In this document: positions 44,381-55,481 of the stretch, in pieces
How positions within the stretch are numbered: the first letter of the stretch is position 1
Layout: every line of letters begins with the position of its first letter
NCBI GenBank assembly: GCA_023101725.1
Contig: JALJCO010003962.1
Span: forward strand, 1,223,001 to 1,287,000
Source of the DNA: Atherinomorus stipes
Lineage: Eukaryota > Chordata > Actinopteri > Atheriniformes > Atherinidae
Direction of reading: 5' to 3'
Length of the DNA: 64,000 nt
Notes under the pieces: model-generated
The model's input: only the letters and a program-made list of their open reading frames with translations
Databases searched by the model: none
What the model was told of the DNA's origin: nothing
Position numbers and translations under genes: made by a program

Positions 44381-46126
44381 AAGAGATGGCTCATATACTA
44401 GGTCTTCCAGGTTTTATTTGGCCTAAAACTACTCTTTTTTTTTGTATATGTTTAATGCTTAATATTATTTGATGATTTGTTAGCCGTCACACTATCGTTA
44501 TCTGTTGTCCGTATTGTTATGGTCTTTGTTCTGTGTTGCAACCGTCCGTCACTTAGTGTTTCTGTGTGAGATGAAGGCATCATGATCATGAAGGTTTTGT
44601 TATCAGTGTTCATCATTCATAAACAGGGTGAGATTTTGGAATAATTATATATTATCAATGATAGTGTGTGACATGCATGATCTGCTTCAGTGTGACATGC
44701 TCTCAGTGGGAAATTACTGCTATGGAGAAGTACTACTATCTTCTGCTACTGTATCTGTCAACCTGTTTCTTTACAAGGAGTTGTTTTGTCTAACCTGACT
44801 GTGTGAATAAAAAGCTGCAAGGCACAAAAAAACCTCGGAGATGGTATGAGACTGTCTCCCTTGCAAGTTAAAACTCTAACTTGGTGTTGACTCTTTCTTG
44901 TCTGTCTCATTCCTTCAGGGTTGATAAAGAATTAACCTAACAGCCGACAAGATGCCGCCCCTGCACCTTGTCTCTCTAGGTAGAAAAGATCTATCCGTTG
45001 CGTTGAGAGACCAGCTGACCAGATCCATGGTTGAAGTTTTAGGATTTAGGAGAAAAATGCAGAGGGAGGCTCAGAGATGCGACAGGACAAAGATGCAGGT
45101 AGGCAAAGGGGAGCAGGGAGGGAGCAGAGAGGATGGGTATAAACTCACATTGGCAACGCCATTTTCGATGTGACGTAGAAGCGAAAGGATTTTCTCGATT
45201 CTTCCCTTCTCTGTATTGTTTCTATGAAGAGGAAACACAGCCAGTGGAGGTGACGCACCACTTGCAAGTGCAGCATGTGTAACTAGGGGTGACCCTCCAT
45301 ATTTCAAAAGGAGCAAGTTAAACTGGTTTTCAGTGGAAGGAGATCTTTAAAGTTTAGCATATTTGAGGTTGGAAATTAACAGATTGCTATGTTGTACTAA
45401 ATAACAGTCTGTCTGGCAATACATTTTCTAATACAGTAGCCTACGGTACAAGTTCACGTAATTAGCGTCAACAACAATGCTGTCTCAATACTCTGAAATG
45501 AGATGACCTCAGCAGATCTGCACAACATTCAGTTACTTTTAGCCAATAGGGCAAATGTATCCTACCTGCACTCCATTTTCCACAGAACAGGGGGCAGGCT
45601 TGCAAAGCATCCCGTGTCCAGGAGTCAGCCAATCACCTACTCATAGGGAACCATCACACAGGTCAGCAGGCCTGGGGCCATAACAACCCATATGAGCTAA
45701 TGACAACCCCGAAATATTTTCTCCTCCTGTCTCTTTCTCTTCAGCGTCTGAATGAACCAGTTTAACTAGATGATCTGCATTCATCAGGCTTAACTTATCT
45801 GTGAATTTGGGTGTGGGTTTATAAGAAAACAACATTTGAAAAGCAAATTAGAGATTTTTAGAAACTGACCAAAGGAGTTCAAGATCTTAAATTGATGTGC
45901 TGTATGAAACTGTTCAGAGTGTGAAACATTTCCTAAAATCTTTTAATCTCTACACTGTTGAATAAGCTCAAAGAAGATATCTAAAATCCCCAGTTCCTGA
46001 ATTAAACCAGGCTCTTTCAGGCAATACACACCTGAGCATGTGCAGTAGTAAACAAAAGGGGATGATCTCAAAAAGCAACACAGCTTCATAGTTACAACCA
46101 CGTACTCTGTGCCGTTCCAAAACTTA
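44381..46126. other. No gene seen, 1.7 kb
   Basis: No exon or element end was recognised. A 73-codon open frame at 44952-45173 has no recognisable motif. GGGAGGGAGCAGAGAGGATG-type purine-rich sequence lies near 45115. Confidence 0.35.
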
Positions 46127-48012
46127 AGAAGATAACACAAGTTAACAGAAAATGCAGTTTTTCATGAAGATTTTCAATTGGGGAGTCCAAACCTCCATGG
46201 CCCTGTGTGAAAAAGTGATTGCCATCCCTGTTAAAACATAAAATAACTGTGGTTTATCACATCTTTGGAAAGCTCATTTCAATTTCTCTAGCCACACCAA
46301 GGTTGGATTACTGCCACACCTGTTCTTAATCAAGAAATCACTGAAATAGGACCTGCCTGACAAAGTTTAGTAGACCAAAAAGATCCTCAAAAGCTAAACA
46401 TCATGCTGCGATAAAAAAAAAAAAAAATTCAGTAAAAAATGAGAAACAAGTTAATTGAGATCTACTAGTCTGGAAAAGGTTCCAAAGCCATTTCTAAAGC
46501 TTTGGGACTCCAGCGAACCACAGTGAGAGCCATTATCCACAAATGCTGAAAACATGGAACAGTGGTGAAACTTCCCATGAGTGCCCGGCCGACCAAAATT
46601 ACCCCAAGAGCACAAGGACGACTCATCCAAGAGGTCACAAAAGACCCAAGAACAACATCCAAGAACTGCAGGCTTCACTTGCCTCAATTAAGGTCAGTGT
46701 TCATGACTCCACCATAAGAAAGAGACTGGGCAAAAATGGTCTGCATGGCAGAGTTCCAAGACCAAAACCACTGCTGAGCAAAAAGAACATAAAGGCTCGT
46801 CTCAGTTTAGCCAGAAAGCATCTTGATGGTCCACAAGACTTTTGGGAAAATACTCTGTGGACTGCCAAGATTAAAGTTGAACTTATTGGAAGGTGTAGGT
46901 CCCATTACATCTGGCGTAAAAGTAACACAGCGTTTCAGAAAAAGGAACATCATACCAACAGTAAAATATGGTGGTTTTAGTGTGATGGTCTGGGGCTGCT
47001 TTGCTACTTCAGGACCTGGAAGACTTGCTGTGGGAAATGGAACCATGAATTATGCTGTCTACCAAAAATTCCTGGTGGCAGAATGTCTGGCCATCTGTTG
47101 GTGACCTCTGCTGAAGCGAAGTGTTTTGTTGAACTTGTATAAGTGTTTTTCTTAATTTGCATTCGTCTTGTGTTGAACTTGTATAGGTGTTTTTTTTTAA
47201 CTTGCATTTGTGTTTTGTTGAACTTGTACAATTGTTTTTTTTAACTTGCATTCGTGTTTTGTTGAACTTGTATAAGTGTTTTTTAACTTCCATTCATGTT
47301 TTGTTGATCTTGTATAAGTGTTTTTTTTTTACTTGCATTCATGTTTTGTTGAACTTGTATAAGTGTTTTGTTGAACTTGTACAATTGTTTTTTTTTTTAA
47401 CTTGCATTAGTGTTTTGTTCAACTTGTGTAAGTGTTTTGTTAAACTTGCAAAAGCTTTTCAGGTAAATGTATTGTTTTGCACTTCCCGGCCACCGTAGCA
47501 CTTGGGTTCTACAGCAGGAATAATCCAGAACACACCAGCAAGTCCACCTCTGAATGGCTTGATAACTTTGGAGGGGCCTAGTCAAACCCCCCAGTGAATC
47601 CCATTAAATGCTGTGGCATGACCTTAAAAAGGTGGTTCATGCTGGAAAACCCTCCAATGTGACTGAATTACAACAATTCTGCAAAGATAAGTGGAACAAA
47701 ATTCCTCCACAGTGCTGTATAAGACTCATTGCCAGTTATTGCAAACAGTTGATTGCAGTTGTTGCTGCTAAGGGTGGCCCAACCAGTTATTAGGTTTAGG
47801 GGGCATTCACTTTTTCACACAGGACCATTTAAGTTTGTTTTTTTTTCTTCCTTTTAAAGTAAAAATCTTCTTTTAAAAACTGCATTTTCTGTTTACTTGT
47901 GTTATCTTTGTCTCACATTTAAATTTGTTTGATGATCTGAAACATTTAAGTGTGACTAACATGCAAAAAAGTAAGAAATTAGGAAGGGGGCAAAAATGTT
48001 TTCACACAGCCA
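46127..48012 (+). mobile_element. Tc1/mariner-like element with dead transposase and an internal insertion
   Basis: The inner inverted repeats include CCCTGTGTGAAAAAGTGATT (46201-46220) and CACTTTTTCACACAGGACCA (about 47807-47826); the outer 3' end is TTTTCACACAGC (about 47999-48010). The transposase is readable in pieces: IQELQASLASIKVSVHDSTI (about 46660), GPQDFWENTLW, TVKYGGFSVMVWGCF and a C-terminal WHDLKKVVHAGKPSNVTEL (about 47610). Frameshifts, and 380 foreign bases at 47119-47498, disrupt it. A sister copy of the same family lies inverted at 56070-57327. Confidence 0.85.
47119..47498 (+). repeat. Minisatellite inserted in the Tc1 transposase
   Basis: About eight to ten imperfect units of roughly 40-45 bases contain GTTTTGTTGAACTTGTATAA, a T-run and AACTTGCATTCG. 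The sister element at 56070-57327 reads directly from GAAGCG to CACTTGGG (on its own coding strand), so the array is absent there and interrupts the coding sequence here. Confidence 0.85.
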
Positions 48013-48052
48013 TACTTGCTGCAGCACGTGAGGAGCATGCAGTGGCCGAAAC

Positions 48053-48256
48053 GAGAAGGGTCTATCTGCGGCTCGCAAGACAGGGGCGTGTCGTAGTGTG
48101 AACTTACTCAACGACACGCCCACCAGGCCAATGAGAGCACGGTAAAATCTAGCCCTACCCCTGACCCTTCCCCTAAACCTAACCAGACCCGCCCACAATG
48201 CAACACGCCCACTATATGACACGCCCACTGGGTTGCAAGCCGCAGATAGGTACACT
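48053..48256. mobile_element. Short inverted-repeat element with 10-bp target duplication
   Basis: TGGCCGAAAC is repeated at 48043-48052 and 48257-48266. The ends pair through CTATCTGCGGCTCGCAA and TTGCAAGCCGCAGATAG. The paralogous block has the empty site CAGCCGAAAC at 29292-29301. A 9-10-bp duplication would fit a Mutator-like family; that assignment is inference. Confidence 0.8.
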
Positions 48257-48310
48257 TGGCCGAAACACTCGATACTGGAGGTCTCTGCTGGGAGGATGAC
48301 ACAGCTCTTC

Positions 48311-48998
48311 AGGCCTTTACACACCTACTCCGAATATTTCATTCAAAGATTCACACATTTTGCAAAAGCTTGAATCAAATAATATCAAGTCAATGGGTGC
48401 ATTCACATCAGTGACAAAATTCTGTCTTGCGATTGTGCGACGTTTATTTTTTCAAACTGAGGTCGATTTTCTTAATATTCGCATCTGACAGATACGGTCC
48501 AACAACGCCAGAGAAGGCGCTCTGACCGTCACAGAGCTGGTCTCAAACAAAAAGAAAAAAGGAAAAAGAGAGAGGTTTCGCTGGTCGCTGTTACTGCATC
48601 ATTGTGGCTCAGGTGTCATCACCCTTGTGTCGCAGCACTCTTGTTTGGCAAACGGAGGTTGGGGGGTGTCACAGCTGAAGTAGCAGTGTTTTCCTACATT
48701 TTGTAACCATTTGAGGTTATTGGCTACATGTGTTCTATTTAAAATCCCCATTTGGCATCTCCACGGTGAGATCAGCTGTTTTCAGCGTCCAGGAGTTTCC
48801 CTGCAGCTGCCTCTCCCTCCGTCACTGCTGCATGTGCTCATGTTCCTCTGGAATAACAAATACCAGTTTGTTTTTGCATCTTTGTAATGTCGCGTTTGAG
48901 AGCAGGTGTGGTGAGAGAAAGGCATAGATATTTCTCCCCCGAATTATTCGCAATTTCGTGCCACTTATTCGCATCGGTCCCGGTGTGAAAAGGCCTTT
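48311..48998. mobile_element. Inverted-repeat element, about 690 bp
   Basis: The ends AGGCCTTTACACACC and GGTGTGAAAAGGCCT are inverted repeats with one mismatch. The paralogous block lacks this sequence (TCTGCTAGGAGCTTAGACTG at about 29321). No transposase frame is visible. Confidence 0.7.
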
Positions 48999-49707
48999 AG
49001 ACTGAAAGGCCACAGCTTATTTCCTGTGCATTTCTGCAAACAACAATCTACCTTAAACTGTTGCAAGCAAGAGTATTTGTCACGTGCCTCCATACCGCCG
49101 ACATGTTTGCTTACCTTTTGAAACAGACGTCGCCATATATCTTTATGTGTGGCGTATTCTGATTGTAAAAACTTTATTGTCCAGCACATAGTGACAGAGC
49201 TGACAACAAAAAGGCCACAAAGATTTCAAACACACACGAGTGAGACGTGTCTATTCTGCTTTGTTTGTTTTCTAAGTTTAATTGGTGGAAATGAGAGTTT
49301 TACCGGAACAGATTCAAAATAACAATGACGTCATTGATCGGATCGGTGAATGAAGAGTTGAGGACCCATCAAAAAATTTGAAAAAAATTGGAAATATCGG
49401 CAGATCCGATCAAGCCGATCTGATCGGTGGAAAGTCAAGTACTGAGTGGAGTAAAGTCAGCAGTTCACCAAAATGTAAGGAATGTTGCCATAATTTGATA
49501 TTTCATTGGTTGAAAAGAAAAGTTTTATAGGATGGCTTTCACAATGTTGACAGGTTAGTATTGTACAACTGGTTCTGTCAGGAATTGGAATGCTGTTCCC
49601 ATAAGAGGTTAATACAAGATGATCAAGTATGAAATGAGCATGAAAGTGCTTCTGGGGAGAAACAACATCCATGGCATTTTGGAATGAGGTGTGTCTGTGT
49701 GGCCAGT

Positions 49708-50169
49708 GTTTAAAAGGTCCTGCTTCTGATGAGTGCTTCAGCTGAATCGAAGGTCCAGATGCAGGTACGTGTTTGGCGAAAGGCAGTGGTGACCATCAAG
49801 GCCAGATTCTTTACTGTTTTTTAAATTTTTTGTCATTTTTTCTAAACAGCCTTGTTGGAAAGGCTTGACCTGTAAGCTAAATTGCAGATTTTGATTGACA
49901 TTTACTGGCTCCACTGGTTTATAAGTCCTTTTTATATATCAGTTGAAATGGGTCATTTAAATTCAGGTCAAATGCAGCATCTACTTGGCACATGTGGGCT
50001 CATACTGGTTTTTCTCTGCAGCTGCTTTATCTCAGTTTGCAGCAGTGCATCTGTCATAGCTACCTTTCCACAAGTGGTCAGTTTGCTACTGACCTTTGTC
50101 AGATTTATTTATTTATTTATTTTAGCTTTGTTAGAAAGAGAATCAACAAAGATTCTTCTGGTTTGTTAG
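49708..50169 (+). pseudogene. Fibrinogen-related-domain gene, copy 3: promoter and signal-peptide exon only
   Basis: A TTTAAAAG element, a GCAG|GTACGT donor (exon end 49764), an acceptor before 49967 and an ATG at 49972 match copy 2. The peptide MQHLLGTCGLILVFLCSC is identical to copy 2 and then diverges. No donor follows at the expected point, and none of the fibrinogen-domain exons is found downstream. CTGCTTTATCTCAGTTTGCAG after the signal peptide also occurs directly after the BEL/Pao 3' LTR at the start of copy 1. It is a 3'-truncated fragment. Confidence 0.75.
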
Positions 50170-50607
50170 TAGGCCTCATTTTTTTTTTTACCAGTTGCCG
50201 ATGTAGCATGGTATTTGCCACACGTGTAACTTTGCTGTTTCTGTATTACCTTTCTTTTCATTGTGTCGTGCAGTAAATTTTTGTAATGCACAATTTTGCT
50301 GAATTTATTTCTTCATCCTATTTTTTATTATTTTGCAGGCATCAAATTCAGATTTGCCTACATTTTCTTTTTAGAAACAATTAGACAATTATAACAATAT
50401 CCTTTGAACATGTGCTTGTTACATTAAAGTCCAAGAAATCATTACATCGAACTTAAATCTATAGGACAAATATCATTTAGACTATCCTGCTCCCAAATGA
50501 AACCCCATGGGGATTTGTTCATGCCAAAATGGCCAATAATTATGTAAAAAAAATAAAGCACCTCTGCATGTGAGTTTAAAATAAAATGGCACACTATATT
50601 GTACTAT
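50170..50607. other. No gene seen
   Basis: AT-rich spacer between copy 3 and a LINE tail. Confidence 0.4.
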
Positions 50608-50648
50608 ATAATTCCCCTCCTGGGATAAATAAAGTACTTTTCATTTCA
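50608..50648 (+). mobile_element. LINE 3' tail (Rex1-like)
   Basis: CCTCCTGGGATAAATAAAGT followed by TTTTCATTTCAT is the same tail type as at 1092-1146. It abuts the Tc1 element that follows. Confidence 0.55.
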
Positions 50649-51692
50649 TATCATTGCCAGAAGTTTTTGCTCACCCATCCAGATTATGGTAATCAGGTGT
50701 TCCAATCACTTCCATGGCCACAGGTGTATAAAATGAAGCACCTAGGCTTGCAGACTGTTTTTATAAACATTTTTGAAAGAATGGGTCGTTCTCAGGAGCT
50801 CAGTGAATTCCAGCGTGGAACTGTGATAGGATGCCACCTGTGCAACAGATGCAGTTGTAAAATTCCCTCGCTCCTAAATATTTCACAGTCAACTGTCAGC
50901 TGTATTACAAGAAAATAGAAGTGTTTGGGAATGACAGCAACTCAGTCACAAAGTGGTAGGCCACGTAGACTGATGGAGCGGGGTCAGCGGATGCTAAAGC
51001 GCATCGTAGGATATAGTGGTGTAAAGCACGGCGCCGCTGGACTCTAGAGCAGTGAAGGTGCGTTCCTTGGAGTGACCAATCACGCTTCTCCATCTGGCAA
51101 TCTGATGGACGAGTCTGGTTTTGGCAGTTGTCAGGACAACAGTGTATTGTGCCAAGTGTAAAGTTTGGTGGAAGGGGGATTATGGTGTGGGGTTGTTTTT
51201 CAGGAACTGGGTTTCGCCCCTTAGTTCCAGTGAAAGGAACTCTGAAGGCTTCAGCATACCGAGGTCATTTTGGACAATTCCACGCTCTCAACTTTGTGGG
51301 AACGGTTTGGAGCCGCCCCCTTCCTCTTCTAACATGACCATCCACCAGTTCACAAAGTAGGTCCATAAAGACATGGATGGCAGAGTCTGGTGTAGATGAA
51401 CTGGACTGGCCTGCACGGAGTCCTGATCTCAACCCAATAGAGCACCGATGAATTAGAGCGGAGACTGAGAGCCAGGCCTTCTTGACAAAATCAGTGTCTG
51501 ACCTCACAAATGCGCTTCTGGAAGAATGGTAAAAAATTCCCATAAACACACTCCTAAACCTTGTGGACAGCCTTCCCAGAAGAGTTGAATCTTTGCTAGC
51601 AAAGGGTGAACCAACGTATATTGAACCCTCTGGATTAGGAAGCTCATACTGTGTGTGAGTCAAGGCAGATGAGACGATACTTTTGACAATAT
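50649..51692 (+). mobile_element. Tc1/mariner-like element, near full length, inactive
   Basis: The ends (TTTTTGCTCACCCATCC at the left, AGATGAGACGATAC at the right) are decayed versions of the family at 2109-2480. A transposase frame opens at 50780 with MGRSQELSEFQRGTVIGCHL and can be followed through shifted frames, including GGRGIMVWGCFSGTGFRPLV near 51170, to NPIEH-like sequence near 51435. At least two frameshifts and stops inactivate it. Confidence 0.8.
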
Positions 51693-53436
51693 CGTGCATC
51701 TTTAAAATGGTACGGTCATTTTGGAAAAAAAAAAAAAAAAGTATTAAAAAAACAAAAAACAATTCCCTTGTATTGGTCTCGAACGTGCATTTTATACAGT
51801 TGCTTTATAGGAATGACTCAGTGCTGAATGTATGTGCAGTCTAGAAATGCTGTCATCCCAGGTGAAGTAGTATTTCTCAAATTTACTGGAACACCATTTC
51901 CCCTCCAGCTATTTCATATGTGCTTCAATTATCTATTATTCAAAGGAATACAGTGACTTTGAGTAAACACTTTAATCTTTAACAGAACAACAGGATCTGT
52001 ATTCATTGTTGAAAACATAAAATATTTCTTCCAGGCACAAATCAAAATAAGATATGCTGCTGGAGCTTTTTACTCATGCTAGAATGATGATATTCTGTTG
52101 AAAAGGAGCTAGCTAGAAGACACTGTTAGTTCACTTCAAGGTATGGAGCCTCATGTTGGTTATTTTGGCCTTATTTTTGTGGGCATTTTTTCCATGTAAA
52201 CATAAAGCCAAGGGGTTACTCTTAACTTATGTAGTATTTTACTTGTGTTTCTTTCTTTTTTTTCATCAGATTGTTTGAGCATAATTGCTTATCTTTTGTT
52301 GTGATACTTCCACTTAGATAAGTCATTGTAAATATCTATCATAAATTGGACCAAAGTGTATCAAATGATGGATTTGTTTTAAATTGATTATAATTGGATA
52401 ACAATGAATTGTACTAAATTGGACTTTGTCTGTAAAAGTTCCTTGTGGTGCAAACAAAGTTGACCGAATAGAATTCAAGTGTATAAGAGCTAAGCTTAAA
52501 GAGTTGTTACAGATGCCTGAAATTAAATGAATAGGACCATTATCCCTAGCCGTATTCAATCTTAAACAGGCTCAGAGTTTAATTGTTTCAGTTTCCTATT
52601 TCCCCAGTTAATATAACAGACCATATAATGCCTTTTTTATCAGCTGAATTGAATAAATTGACTGTTATTATAAGTTTCTAGCTCTGGCACTAATGTAACA
52701 TCAGTCTTATAATGGTCACTCATTAAGTACTTTTTAACAATCTAAAATAAGATATGCAGATACTAAAGACACTTAATCAAACACCTTAGAAAATCTCTAT
52801 CTAATAAGCTGACTGAATGAAAATAACACTTGGGAAAGAATTTTGCTTTATTAAAGGTGGTATAGAAGATGTTTTGGCATTTCAGAAAGCAGAGACAGTT
52901 AGCGAGTTTTTGATAATGCGCATGCGCAAGACCAACCTGCTAGATACACAGCTCCCTCCCCCGGCCACAGAATAACGTGCAAGAGGCACTCCATTGTTTA
53001 GCAGACAGCAGGTCCAGATTATCCCATCATGTCACAAACGCAAATAAACAGAATGTTGTTGTGTGAACATTGCTAACTGCTAGCAGAATGATTGTTTGTG
53101 ACCTGCTGTAAACGTCAGATCAGTGCGTGCAGCTTCTAGGACACAGTATTACTCTCACCAATCAATCACTCTCATTGATCAGTCTTGCCTATTAGCAGTT
53201 GAATTGACCATCAATCGCTCTTGGTAGTAAACGTGATTGACGAGCCAATAGACAAATGACAAGGTTAAGGAATGCAGAGATGATTTTGTGTGTTTTTTCA
53301 GCCCAATTACTTACACAGCTGATGTATGATATTTATATAGTTAAAGCTTTTAATTAATCATAGCGTATGGGGTAGTGAACCCAATTTTACTGAATATTGC
53401 AAAAATTGTTGAAACATCTTCTATAATGCCTAACTG
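51693..53436. other. Intron sequence, no gene seen
   Basis: A poly-A run follows the Tc1 element (about 51725-51740). The GC-richer patch at 52905-53260 could be an old DNA-transposon fragment, but no paired ends were found. Confidence 0.4.
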
Positions 53437-54040
53437 TATTTGGAAGTGCATAGAGTTTGCCCAAAAAACACATGAAGGACTCCCAGACTGTGATAAATAA
53501 GATTCTCTGGTCTGATGAGACCAAGATTGAACTTTTGGCATTAATTCTGCAATGTGTGGAGAAAACCAGGCACTGCTCATCACCTGGCCAAAACGATCCC
53601 AACAGTGAAACATGGTGGTGGCAGCATCATGCTATGGAGGTGTTTTTCAGCTGCAGGGACAGGACAACTGGTTGCAATTGAAGGAAAGATGAATGCAACC
53701 AAGTACAGAGAGATCGTGAAAGAAAACTTCTTCCAGAGTGCTCAGGACCTCAGACTGGGCTGAAGGTTTGCCTTCCAACAAGACAGTTACCCCAAGCACA
53801 CAGCTAAAATACAGTAACAAAGGAGTGGCTTCAGAACAACTCTGTGACCATTCTTGACTGGCCCAGCCAGAGCTCTGACTTTAACCCAATTGAGCATCTC
53901 TGGAAAGACCTGAAAACGGCTGTCCACCAACATTCTCCATCCAACCTGACAGAACTGGAGAAGATCAGTTAGGAAGAATGGTAGAAGATCCCCAAATACA
54001 AGTGTGAAAAACTTGTTGCATCATTCCCAAGAAGACTTAC
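53437..54040 (+). mobile_element. Tc1-like element, 5'-truncated left part
   Basis: This part encodes Tc1 transposase fragments: ILWSDETKIELLALI (about 53500; the DETK motif holds a catalytic Asp), VKHGGGSIMLWRCFSAAGTG (about 53605) and a C-terminal part after TTTAACCCAATTGAGCATCT (about 53880). Its 3' end lies beyond later insertions at 55482-55585, ending GGGGTCTGAATACTTTCCG. Stops and shifts make it inactive. Confidence 0.85.
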
Positions 54041-54307
54041 TGTACACCTCCCGTCCACTGCTTCCGCTCCGCCCCACTCCGCTGCGCTCTAGTCCGTCTT
54101 CTCCGGCGGGCTGCAAAAACCCTCGCACACATACTCCGCCTCACTCCGCCAGCACCCTCTCCGTTCAGTCACAAAGCAGGCAAAGGAGCATGCGCGAGAA
54201 GCAAAATCTTTTGGCCTTCAACTTCCAAAATGAGTGTTTACAAGTGACAGTTTTTGTAGTTTTGACAGGATCTGACGTGCGGTGACCTACTTTGTAGGGA
54301 GTGTACA
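54041..54307. mobile_element. Inverted-repeat element, 267 bp, inserted in the Tc1 relic
   Basis: The ends TGTACACCTCCC and GGGAGTGTACA are inverted repeats with one indel. It directly abuts the THAP element at 54308. No coding sequence; family unknown. Confidence 0.5.
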
Positions 54308-54382
54308 ATAGGGGATTATCATGCTTCCGCGTTCCGGTTTCCGGAAGTTGAAACATTTGAAGCTTCCTCTTCCGGGCCAGGA

Positions 54383-54772
54383 ATGGCTCAATCCAAGTCT
54401 CGATGTTGCTGCTCTGTTCCATTGTGTACATCTAATAAACAACGCCAGCCGTACCTAAGTTTTCATGGATTCTCGACTGAAAAGACACTAAGGAAGAAGT
54501 GGATGAAAGTAATTTGTCGGAGTGAAGGACCGAAATTTATAATAAAACAAGGTTGCACGTATGTCTGTAGTCGGCACTTCAGTGATGCAGACTACACTAC
54601 AGCTAGCGTTAGCAAGCTCGCGTTAGCTGACGTTACCAACTTTTCGCTTGTGAAAACATACAAGCGTCTGAAGACTGGGTCTGTACCCTCCCGTTTCCAG
54701 TGGAACAACTGGGGACTGCCAAGAAAGGAGACGCTTTCAGATGCTTGTGTGTTTTCAGCCGCACAAAGTTAG
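54383..54772 (+). CDS. THAP zinc-finger protein fragment, 129 aa, transposon-borne
   Basis: The N-terminus has the C2CH THAP signature: CSVPLC (C-x4-C, about residues 11-16), a Trp in KKWMKVICR (about 40), and VCSRHF (C-x2-H, about residues 60-65). THAP domains bind DNA and in transposons contribute to recognition of element ends. After the finger the frame continues TYKRLKTGSVPSRFQWNNWG and ends without any catalytic domain. The start ATG (GGAATGGC) lies just inside the terminal repeat. It is probably the exapted or truncated first exon of a longer transposon gene. Confidence 0.65.
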   Translation: MAQSKSRCCCSVPLCTSNKQRQPYLSFHGFSTEKTLRKKWMKVICRSEGPKFIIKQGCTYVCSRHFSDADYTTASVSKLALADVTNFSLVKTYKRLKTGSVPSRFQWNNWGLPRKETLSDACVFSAAQS

Positions 54773-54895
54773 GCACATCATCAAGTTGGCTAATGCTAAC
54801 CTGCTAACAGTAGTCCGCCAGCTACTACTCTGTTAAACTTTGTAAATCGGATAAACACTAATGCCAAGTTTTCATTCCAGACTGAAGTGATGCTA

Positions 54896-55340
54896 AGGAA
54901 GAAGTGGATCAAAACGACCGATTCGCCGCGGTGAAGGACCGAACTTTATAATAAAACGACACACGTTTGTTTGTAGCCGGCAGTCTGCAGAGTCGTGTTG
55001 GCAGGCTAGTATTAGCCAGCTCGATGACGTGCCTAACTTTGTGCGGCTGAAAACACACAAGCATCTGAAAGCGTCTCCTTTTTTTGGCAGTCCCCAGTTG
55101 TTCCACTGGAAACAGGGAGGTACAGACCCGATTTTCAGATGTGTGTGTGTTTTAAGACGCACAATGTTAAGCACGTCAGTAAACACTAGCTGGCTAATGC
55201 TAGCATGCTGTGAAGTGCCGGTGTCCTGCGGTGTTGTGCCCCACCGGCGACAAACAAACGTGTGTTTTGTTATAAAGTTCGGCCCTTCACCGCGGCGAAT
55301 CGATCGCTTCGATCCAGCTTTTGATCCAGTATCACTTCAG
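54896..55340. repeat. Large imperfect palindrome made of THAP-gene fragments
   Basis: GAAGAAGTGGATCAAAACGA and TTCGCCGCGGTGAAGGACCG (54897-54945) reappear inverted at about 55290-55330. The middle (about 55015-55125) is the reverse complement of 54695-54795 at the end of the THAP frame. The structure should fold into a long hairpin. Confidence 0.75.
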
Positions 55341-55481
55341 TCTGGAATGAAAACTTAAGTATGTTTGGAGTTTATGCGATTTGAACAGTATAACAGAGCA
55401 GAAACGGCTGTTGTTAACATGGCCCGGAAGAGGAAGTGCCCAAATACTGGGAAGTTCCGGTAAGCGTGATAATCCCCTATA

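Larger units (their letters stand above)
48013..50045 (+). repeat. Segmental duplicate of 29256-30430 with two extra insertions
   Basis: The two blocks share order and sequence from CATACTTGCTGCAGCACGTG to the signal-peptide exon. This block begins directly at the end of the Tc1 element. It carries two insertions absent from 29256-30430. Confidence 0.85.
54308..55480 (+). mobile_element. THAP-encoding DNA transposon (ISL2EU-like candidate), 1.17 kb
   Basis: The ends ATAGGGGATTATCA and TGATAATCCCCTAT are inverted repeats, continued inward by CTTCCTCTTCCGGGCC and its complement. If the termini are AGGGGATTATCA, the target duplication is AT, which fits the ISL2EU group, a group known to encode THAP proteins. 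The interior has a THAP frame (54383-54772) and inverted partial copies of it (54896-55340). No transposase is present, so it is non-autonomous. Confidence 0.6.

Noticed and set aside
46543..47104. Candidate host gene with 145- and 93-residue frames
   Set aside because: The frames are frameshifted pieces of a Tc1 transposase, matched by the inverted sister copy at 56070-57327.
49882..50276. Two hydrophobic frames of 94-95 residues as a membrane protein gene
   Set aside because: The 5' part is the signal-peptide exon of fibrinogen copy 3 and the rest is read-through into unrelated intron.
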